64,000 bases of DNA from Litchfieldia alkalitelluris (lineage in GTDB: Bacteria; Bacillota; Bacilli; Bacillales; Salisediminibacteriaceae). The translations under genes and the position numbers were made by a program. Each line of letters opens with the position of its first letter. Position 1 is the stretch's first letter. The DNA lies in the NCBI RefSeq assembly GCF_002153425.1, contig NZ_KZ119600.1, forward strand, positions 124,001-188,000. Direction: 5' to 3'. Positions 58,455 to 64,000 of this stretch are shown here, one piece after another. The notes beneath the pieces are model-generated. The model had not been told where the DNA came from. It did no database searches and saw only the letters and a list, made by a program, of their open reading frames with translations.

Positions 58455-58579
58455 GAGAATCGATTTGAGTCTTCATTTTCACAGAATGGAGACTCAAATG
58501 AGTTATTGAGTCGAATTGAGTCTTCATTTTCTCAAAATGGAGACTGAAATGAGTTATCGAATCGATTTGAGTCCTCATT
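58455..58579. repeat. 51-bp tandem hairpin array, left part
   Basis: Units begin TCGATTTGAGTC or TCGAATTGAGTC at 58460, 58511 and 58562, 51 bp apart. Each holds AGTCTTCATTTT, a short loop, and AAAATGGAGACT as inverted arms, then GAAATGAGTTAT. The array is cut in its third unit by the IS256-family element and continues at 60130. Confidence 0.9.
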
Positions 58580-60129
58580 AGTCAAGTCCAACATTATGTG
58601 TAAAAGGGTAATTACAATGTTTTCGTCTTTTATCTAGTTAGTAGTATTTTAGAAGTACCATCGTAGATGGTGCTTCTAAAGGTTTTAAGAACTTAAGGTA
58701 TTACCCCCGAGGGGGTAAAAAATTCCCGTTAAATGGAAATATCTTTGTAAGCGCTTACCCGCTTCTATTGTTCATTGATGAGGTAATGATAAGCGAAATT
58801 AAAAATTTATCATATTTCCCAATGAAGCATGGCTCACTTAAAGGGACCGTATTATTTTAACCCCTTTAAATATACTGGTTTTTTATCATTCCAATCTGCC
58901 TCAATATCCATGAGAACAGATCCAATAATACGTATAGCTGATTGATCATTTGGGAATATTTGAATGACTTTTTCCCTTCTACGGACTTCCCTATTTACTC
59001 GTTCTAACATATTTGTTGTACGTAAATGTTTGTGATGATCTGTATTATGGGCATGAAACTGCATGGCATCATCAAATCCTGCATCTAACGTTTCAATAAC
59101 TTTGGAAAATCCCTTTGTATCTTCATACTTTGCAATAAAACGATCTTTGAGTTCTCGAACAAACTCTATGTCTGGTGTTCTAAAAATAGCTTTAAGCTCC
59201 TCACGGGCTTCTTTGGTCCCTTTTTTAGGAAGAGTATCCATGATGTTTCTTAAAAAATGGACACAGCATCGTTGCCAGGAGGTTCCTAAGAATGACTGTT
59301 TAATAGAGGTTACTAACCCTTTGTGCGCATCTGATATGACCATTTTAGGTGACTGGAGGCCACGAGACTTTAAGTATTCAAAGAAATTGGACCAGCTGTC
59401 GGTTGATTCACCATGAGTAACCTGTAAACCAATGATTTCTCTTTGACCTTTTTCGTTTACTCCACAAGCAATATGAACTCCTTTTGAGACTACTTTATTA
59501 TTCTCGCGGACTTTAATGTACATAGCATCTACGTAGATATAATGGTAATACATCGTGTTTAATGGACGATTCCTCCATTCATTAACGATAGGATCTAGAG
59601 ACTTTATTAAATTAGAGACATGTGATTTAGATACACTTTTACCACAGAGCTCCTCTACAATCTTAGTCACCTTGCGAGTAGAAACTCCATTCACAACCAT
59701 TTCAATCATTGAAAGGATCAATGCTTGTTCGCAGCGATCATACTTTTGAAAAACAGAAGTAGAGAATTCTCCATCTCGTGTACGAGGAACTTTCAACGAA
59801 AGAGCTCCAACTCCAGTAACTAGTTCACGTGTATAGTAACCATTGCGTTGGCCCTGGCGTTCTTTTGTTCTCTCATGTGGAAGAGCATTAATATACTCAT
59901 CTCTTTCTTTATTCATCAGGGAATTTAACAAAAGTGACAGGGAAGCTTTTATAGGGGATCCTAATGTACTTTTTTCTACCTCCTCTTTAAGTTCTTCTAA
60001 GTTTATTGTAATATTAACATTGGTCATAATCATATACCTCCGTGTGTTAGTTGTTTTTTTGGTCGAAAACATTGTAACACGAGGTCATGATTATGACCTT
60101 TCTTTTTACACAATTATATGGACTTTATC
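58580..60129 (-). mobile_element. IS256-family insertion sequence, intact (1550 bp)
   Basis: Both ends are defined. The plus-strand right end, read inward, starts GATAAAGTCCATATAATTGT and the left end AGTCAAGTCCAACATTATGT; both continue GTGTAAAA-like sequence, and the right end closely resembles the IS256 terminal repeat. The 8-base duplication TCCTCATT flanks the element at 58572-58579 and 60130-60137. One complete transposase gene lies inside on the minus strand. Joining the flanks restores a normal 51-bp repeat unit, so the insertion is recent. Confidence 0.92.
58852..60027 (-). CDS. IS256-family (Mutator-type) transposase
   Basis: A 391-residue DDE transposase, full length and with no disruption. 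Catalytic residues are in YVDAMYIKVRENN (first Asp), MVISDAHKGLVTSI (second Asp) and TTNMLERVNREVRRR (Glu), the last being the family signature. The zinc-like C/H pair appears in WQRCCVHFLRNIM. ATG 60027 is nine bases after GGAGG; an earlier ATG at 60033 is too close. It moves the surrounding 1550-bp element by copy-out circle formation, as known for IS256. Confidence 0.93.
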   Translation of the reverse strand: MTNVNITINLEELKEEVEKSTLGSPIKASLSLLLNSLMNKERDEYINALPHERTKERQGQRNGYYTRELVTGVGALSLKVPRTRDGEFSTSVFQKYDRCEQALILSMIEMVVNGVSTRKVTKIVEELCGKSVSKSHVSNLIKSLDPIVNEWRNRPLNTMYYHYIYVDAMYIKVRENNKVVSKGVHIACGVNEKGQREIIGLQVTHGESTDSWSNFFEYLKSRGLQSPKMVISDAHKGLVTSIKQSFLGTSWQRCCVHFLRNIMDTLPKKGTKEAREELKAIFRTPDIEFVRELKDRFIAKYEDTKGFSKVIETLDAGFDDAMQFHAHNTDHHKHLRTTNMLERVNREVRRREKVIQIFPNDQSAIRIIGSVLMDIEADWNDKKPVYLKGLK

Positions 60130-60365
60130 TCCTCATTTTCACAGAATGGAGACTTTTCACAAAATGGAGACTGAAATGGGTTGTCGAATCGATTTGAGTC
60201 TTCATTTTCTCAAAATGGAGACTGAAATGAGTTATCGAATCGATTTGAGTCCTCATTTTCACAAAATGGAGACTGAAATGAGTTATTGAATCGATTTGAG
60301 TCCACATTTTCACAAAATGGAGACTGAAATGAGTTATTGAGTCGAATTGAGTCTTCATTTTCGGA
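60130..60365. repeat. 51-bp tandem hairpin array, right part
   Basis: Continuation of the left array beyond the insertion. After the target duplication, a shortened unit (ACAGAATGGAGACTTTTCAC joins two half-units) is followed by units starting at 60189, 60240, 60291 and 60342, all 51 bp apart. As 51 is divisible by three, long frames of repeated residues appear on both strands; these are not genes. Confidence 0.9.
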
Positions 60366-60448
60366 ATTGAAGGAATGCGGTAATAGTTTCAAGTGTTCTG
60401 AATCTCTATCCCATTCCAAAGAATACGGCTAGACCCCTAACAACAAAA

Positions 60449-60474
60449 AACGGGCAAAAAATTGCCCGTTTTTC
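60449..60474. terminator. Terminator of rocR
   Basis: AACGGGCAA and TTGCCCGTT form a perfect stem with A/T tracts on both sides. Confidence 0.85.
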
Positions 60475-61878
60475 TCATTGGCTAGATAAACCCAATTTTT
60501 TTAATCGATATTGTAAACTTTGGCGACTCAAACCAAGGCTTTTTGCAGCTCGTGTAATATTGTTATTATGCTGCTTTAATGATTGTTCTATATACAGCTT
60601 TTCCACCCTCTCCATGTGCTCCTGCAATGTTTTTGAATCACTAGAATTGTGATTAACTAATGTCGCTGTAGGCTTCTTTGTTGCCTCGAATAGGGGAAAT
60701 TTCGTACGGACATGGGTTGGGAGATGGGTATAATCTATTTCTTCATCGTAATTGATTAAGTTCATCGCCCCTTCAATAATGTGCTCAAGCTCTCGCACGT
60801 TTCCAGGCCAATCATATTGAATAAATAGATTCATAACATCTTCACTAATTCCAGGGACATTTAGCTGGAAACGCTCATTATATTTCCCTATGAAATGATC
60901 AACTAAAAGTGGAATGTCATCTAGCCTTTGCTTAAGTGTAGGAACAACAACCGTCACTACGCTCAATCGATAGTATAAGTCTTCACGAAGGGTGTTTTTT
61001 TCAATAGCACTTAAAGGATCTTCGTTAATGGTTGCTATGATTCTTACATCTATTTTCCTGTCCTTTGTATCTCCAATTCTTCTTATTTTTTTTTCTTGAA
61101 TAGCCCTTAGCAGTTTTGCTTGTAGAGGAGCACTTAATGAATTAATTTCATCGAGCATCAATGTGCCACTATTTGCTTGTTCAAAAAGGCCAGGGTGTTC
61201 CGTTGCTCCAGTAAAAGCCCCTTTCACTGTTCCAAAAAGAATACTTTCAATTAATGTATCTGGCAATGCAGCACAGTTTTGACTGATAAAGGCTTTAGAG
61301 GAACGATCACTCCCACTATGTATGCTCTGTGCAAATAGTTCTTTACCAGTTCCCGTTTTGCCCATAATGAGGACAGAAGATGTCGTTCTTGTTGCCTTCT
61401 TTGCTCCTTCAATCACCTCAGTAATTGCTGTACTTTCCCCAACAATCTGGTCAAAAGTATAATTCGTGTCTTGTTTATCTAAAGCACTGACGCGTGATAA
61501 TCTTTCTAGTTTTGTGATATCCTTTGCAATTTCAACTGCACCAATAATGAGTCCTTCATGCATAAGTGGGAATGTATTATTTATTGTCGTAATCTCTTGT
61601 CCTTTGAATGTAAAGTAAGTTTGTTTAGCATTTTTGCGAACGGTTCCTTTTCTCAATGCCTGTAAAAGTCTACTTTCCTCTTCAGAACTAAATAAAAAGA
61701 TATCCATAATATTTTTATTCAAGACATCTCTTTTGTCCATGTCTTCGATTTCCGCCATTTTAGAATTATAAAGGATAGAGATTCCTTCATGATTGACAAT
61801 GTGTATACCAACGTCCAATGAATCAAGTACTTGTAAATAAATTGGGTGCAGATTTGGAAGAGTAATAAGCTCGTTCAT
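60475..61878 (-). CDS. rocR: RocR-like sigma-54-dependent activator
   Basis: A 467-residue activator of arginine and ornithine catabolism. A PAS-type sensor domain (about 12-120; SLDVGIHIVNHEGISILYNS) precedes the AAA+ module: Walker A GKTGTGKELFAQSIH (about 175), the sigma-54 contact GAFTGATEHPGLFEQA, and LMLDEINSLSAPLQAKLLRA. A Fis-type helix-turn-helix (NITRAAKSLGLSRQSLQYRL) ends the protein. ATG 61878 follows AAGGGGCGTG; a longer frame to 61968 is unlikely. It is divergent from rocA, which has a sigma-54 promoter and an upstream palindrome. Confidence 0.93.
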   Translation of the reverse strand: MNELITLPNLHPIYLQVLDSLDVGIHIVNHEGISILYNSKMAEIEDMDKRDVLNKNIMDIFLFSSEEESRLLQALRKGTVRKNAKQTYFTFKGQEITTINNTFPLMHEGLIIGAVEIAKDITKLERLSRVSALDKQDTNYTFDQIVGESTAITEVIEGAKKATRTTSSVLIMGKTGTGKELFAQSIHSGSDRSSKAFISQNCAALPDTLIESILFGTVKGAFTGATEHPGLFEQANSGTLMLDEINSLSAPLQAKLLRAIQEKKIRRIGDTKDRKIDVRIIATINEDPLSAIEKNTLREDLYYRLSVVTVVVPTLKQRLDDIPLLVDHFIGKYNERFQLNVPGISEDVMNLFIQYDWPGNVRELEHIIEGAMNLINYDEEIDYTHLPTHVRTKFPLFEATKKPTATLVNHNSSDSKTLQEHMERVEKLYIEQSLKQHNNNITRAAKSLGLSRQSLQYRLKKLGLSSQ

Positions 61879-61941
61879 GAATACACGCCCCTTAATATAG
61901 GAAGGTTGATAAGTTAATTGTAAGTTTGATATGGGAGGGGT

Positions 61942-62000
61942 GCAAACATTTTTTGCGATTGTGAGCAAAAAATTTTTTCACTCGCAAAAATATTTTGCGT
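61942..62000 (+). promoter_or_regulatory. Probable RocR upstream activating sequence
   Basis: TTTTTTGCGA (61949-61958) and TCGCAAAAA (61982-61990) are inverted copies around GTGAGCAAAAAATTTTTTCA, itself symmetrical; TATTTTGCG follows. It lies between rocR and rocA, about 50-90 bases before the sigma-54 promoter, the place for an enhancer-type activator. Confidence 0.65.
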
Positions 62001-62039
62001 ATTCTGACATGTAAACCCTTACATAGCGGGGTTGTAAAG

Positions 62040-62057
62040 TTGGCATGAGTCTTGCAT
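62040..62057 (+). promoter_or_regulatory. Sigma-54 (SigL) promoter of rocA
   Basis: TTGGCATGAGTCTTGCAT has the GG (62042) and GC (62054) separated by ten bases and the surrounding consensus TTGGCA-N6-TTGCAT. It is 58 bases upstream of the rocA start. Confidence 0.88.
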
Positions 62058-62114
62058 TACTTATTACATGTATAAATACTAAATCAAAAAGTATAAAAAG
62101 GAGTGGGGTTATCC

Positions 62115-63665
62115 ATGGTAGTACCTTACAAGCATGAACCATTTACTGATTTTACGGTTGAAAAAAACGTAGAGGATTATAAGAAGGCATTAGCGTTCGT
62201 GAAAGGGGAGCTAGGTAAAGAGTACCCTCTGATTATCGGTGGAGAGAAAATCGTGACGGAGGATAAATATGTGTCAGAAAACCCTGCCAATAAAACTGAA
62301 ATTGTAGGGTACGTATCCAAGGCCAACCAAGAGTTAGCGGAAAAGGCGATGCAGGCAGCTAATGATGCTTTTGCTTCATGGCGAAAATGGGATCCTGCTG
62401 CTAGGGCAAATATTCTGTTCCGTGCCGCTGCGATTATCCGAAGACGAAAGCATGAGTTTTCTGCTTGGTTGACATATGAGGCTGGTAAACCGTGGAAAGA
62501 GGCAGATGCAGATACTGCAGAGGGAATTGATTTCCTCGAGTATTATGCACGCCAAATGCTTCGTCTAAAAGATGGTGTTGAAATTGAATCCCGTCCGATC
62601 GAACATAATACTTTTAATTATATACCTTTAGGAGTGGGTATCACGATCTCACCTTGGAACTTTGCCTTTGCTATTATGGCAGGAACAACGATTGGTCCTG
62701 TTGTAGCAGGTAATACAATTTTATTGAAGCCAGCAACAACAACACCAGTTGTGGCGTATAAATTTATGGAAGTATTAATGGAAGCAGGTCTTCCAGCAGG
62801 AGTTGTAAACTATATTCCTGGTAGTGGAGCGGTGATCGGAGACTACTTAGTGGATCATCCGAAGACACGATTTGTAAACTTCACAGGATCAAAAGACGTT
62901 GGATTAAGAATTGCTGAACGAGCTGCAAAAGTACAAGAGGGTCAAATATGGATGAAACGGGTTATTGCAGAAATGGGTGGAAAAGACACGATTATTGTTG
63001 ATAACGATGCTGATTTGGATCTTGCTGTAGAATCTATCGTTTATTCAGCTTTCGGTTTCTCAGGACAAAAATGTTCTGCATGTTCACGAGCAGTAATCCA
63101 TGAAGATGTCTATGATGAGGTTTTAGAAAAAGTAGCTGCAAAGACGAAAGAGCTAACAGTTGGACCAACATTCAACGATAATTCTAACTTTATGGGACCA
63201 CTGAACGACCAAGCAGCCTTTAATAAAGTGATGGATTATATTGAGATAGGAAAACAAGAAGGTAGATTAGTAGCAGGTGGAGATGGTGACTCGTCAGAAG
63301 GCTACTTCATTCACCCGACGGTGTTTGCTGATGTAGATCCAAAAGCACGCCTCATGCAAGAAGAGATCTTTGGACCTGTAGTCGCTTTCTCTAAAGCGAA
63401 GGACTTTGATGAGCTGATTGACATTGCGAACAACACAGAATATGGCTTAACTGGTGCAGTTATATCCAATAACCGTGCCCATTTAGAGCAGGCTCGTCAA
63501 GATTTCCACGTAGGTAACTTGTATTTTAACCGAGGCTGTACTGCAGCGATTGTAGGTTATCACCCGTTCGGTGGGTTTAACATGTCTGGTACAGACTCCA
63601 AAGCTGGTGGACCAGACTATCTACTTAACTTCCTACAACCAAAAACAGTGTCAGAAACATTTTAA
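62115..63665 (+). CDS. rocA: 1-pyrroline-5-carboxylate dehydrogenase
   Basis: Oxidises pyrroline-5-carboxylate (glutamate semialdehyde) to glutamate with NAD, the last step of arginine, ornithine and proline breakdown. At 516 residues it matches Bacillus RocA. The catalytic Cys is in [15 protein letters not shown] (about 320), the general-base Glu in [13 protein letters not shown] (about 287), and the cofactor-binding [13 protein letters not shown] near 180. ATG 62115 lies eleven bases after AAGGAG. The sigma-54 promoter and RocR-type enhancer indicate induction by arginine or ornithine. Confidence 0.95.
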   Translation: MVVPYKHEPFTDFTVEKNVEDYKKALAFVKGELGKEYPLIIGGEKIVTEDKYVSENPANKTEIVGYVSKANQELAEKAMQAANDAFASWRKWDPAARANILFRAAAIIRRRKHEFSAWLTYEAGKPWKEADADTAEGIDFLEYYARQMLRLKDGVEIESRPIEHNTFNYIPLGVGITISPWNFAFAIMAGTTIGPVVAGNTILLKPATTTPVVAYKFMEVLMEAGLPAGVVNYIPGSGAVIGDYLVDHPKTRFVNFTGSKDVGLRIAERAAKVQEGQIWMKRVIAEMGGKDTIIVDNDADLDLAVESIVYSAFGFSGQKCSACSRAVIHEDVYDEVLEKVAAKTKELTVGPTFNDNSNFMGPLNDQAAFNKVMDYIEIGKQEGRLVAGGDGDSSEGYFIHPTVFADVDPKARLMQEEIFGPVVAFSKAKDFDELIDIANNTEYGLTGAVISNNRAHLEQARQDFHVGNLYFNRGCTAAIVGYHPFGGFNMSGTDSKAGGPDYLLNFLQPKTVSETF

Positions 63666-63685
63666 AGTTTAAAATTCCTCGTAGC

Positions 63686-63728
63686 CACCCGGGCGGAACA
63701 GTTGCTTATACTGTGAACCGTCCGGGTG
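63686..63728 (+). other. Hairpin between rocA and rocD
   Basis: CACCCGG-CGG and ACAGT pair with ACTGT and CCG-CCGGGTG. No T run follows, so it may protect or process the rocA mRNA end rather than stop transcription. Confidence 0.5.
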
Positions 63729-63793
63729 TAGAGGTTATAGATTCGAAGACTATCATTTAAGTCAGTGAAGAAGGTCGTGAAAGGGGTGCGTTT

Positions 63794-64000
63794 ATGAGTA
63801 AGACAAAACAAATCATAGACTTAACGGAAAAATACGGTGCAAAAAACTATCATCCATTACCTATTGTTATTTCAAAGGCTGAGGGAGTCTGGGTAGAGGA
63901 CCCTGAAGGAAATAGATATATAGATATGTTAAGTGCTTATTCAGCAGTCAACCAAGGCCACCGTCATCCAAAACTCATAGAGGCCTTAAAAGAGCAAGCT
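63794..64000 (+). CDS. rocD: Ornithine aminotransferase, N-terminal part (cut by window end)
   Basis: The first 69 residues of ornithine--oxo-acid transaminase, which turns ornithine into glutamate semialdehyde for RocA. The opening [19 protein letters not shown] and [20 protein letters not shown], then NQGHRHPK, is typical of class III aminotransferases and of RocD in particular. AAGGGG precedes the ATG. It follows rocA on the same strand and probably shares its sigma-54 promoter. The active-site Lys lies beyond the window. Confidence 0.92.
   Translation, partial: MSKTKQIIDLTEKYGAKNYHPLPIVISKAEGVWVEDPEGNRYIDMLSAYSAVNQGHRHPKLIEALKEQA

Noticed and set aside
58219-60419. Open frames with repeats of the FDSITHFSLHF type
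   Set aside because: They arise because the 51-bp unit is divisible by three. No ribosome site precedes them, and one overlaps yfhP antisense.

Overview
The window looks like a chromosomal segment of a spore-forming, low-GC member of the Bacillaceae, probably salt- or alkali-adapted. The evidence is strong AAGGAGG-type ribosome binding sites with TTG/GTG starts, spore genes (CotF-, CotX-, YteA- and GerMN-type), Bacillus-style regulators (GbsR, RocR with a sigma-54 promoter, a SigX-like ECF pair), a T-box leader, and compatible-solute importers (OpuA and a BCCT carrier). I cannot name the species.

Layout. 1-3.9 kb is an accessory island: small same-strand genes (a GNAT, a 34-aa membrane peptide, a membrane-anchored unknown, a VanZ-like protein) separated by a degenerate ~56-bp repeat ending CTAACGGGGAG, next to a tyrosine recombinase; it resembles a gene-cassette array. 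4-8.2 kb holds a CatE-like dioxygenase and a YceI protein with matching promoter-operators, plus an ABC-2 exporter. 8.4-10 kb is a 21-copy 52-bp tandem hairpin array. 10.1-13.3 kb is an HMA protein, a P1B-type ATPase and an Fnr-like regulator behind an FNR-type site. 14-19.5 kb carries WrbA, a CNNM/CorC protein and spore genes. 19.7-24.3 kb is an arsenic operon, arsR-acr3-arsC-arsD-arsA, ending in a HesB-like gene with an in-frame UGA at a cysteine position: a candidate selenoprotein. 24.3-28.4 kb has a LOG protein, a second Acr3-like transporter, a candidate ncRNA, manganese catalase and Dps.

28.9-48.5 kb contains a CHASE4-GGDEF-EAL protein, PgcA, CotX, an MCP, CspA, an APH(6)-like kinase, paired CrcB fluoride channels, a BCCT carrier with a repetitive C-terminal tail, CsaA and a T-box-controlled ArgRS. 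48.6-55.1 kb has a flavin reductase, a GerMN lipoprotein, a channel-like protein and opuA divergent from a GbsR-type regulator. 55.2-58.4 kb has a SigX/RsiX-like pair and YfhP. 58.4-60.4 kb is a 51-bp repeat array split by an intact IS256-family element with an 8-bp target duplication. 60.5 kb to the end is rocR, divergent from rocA and a truncated rocD.

Two themes run through the window: stress handling (arsenic, metals, peroxide, quinones, osmotic stress) and non-homologous intergenic tandem repeats that share a 51-52-bp period with an internal inverted repeat in most units. Start sites were chosen from ribosome binding site spacing and often differ from the longest possible reading frame.
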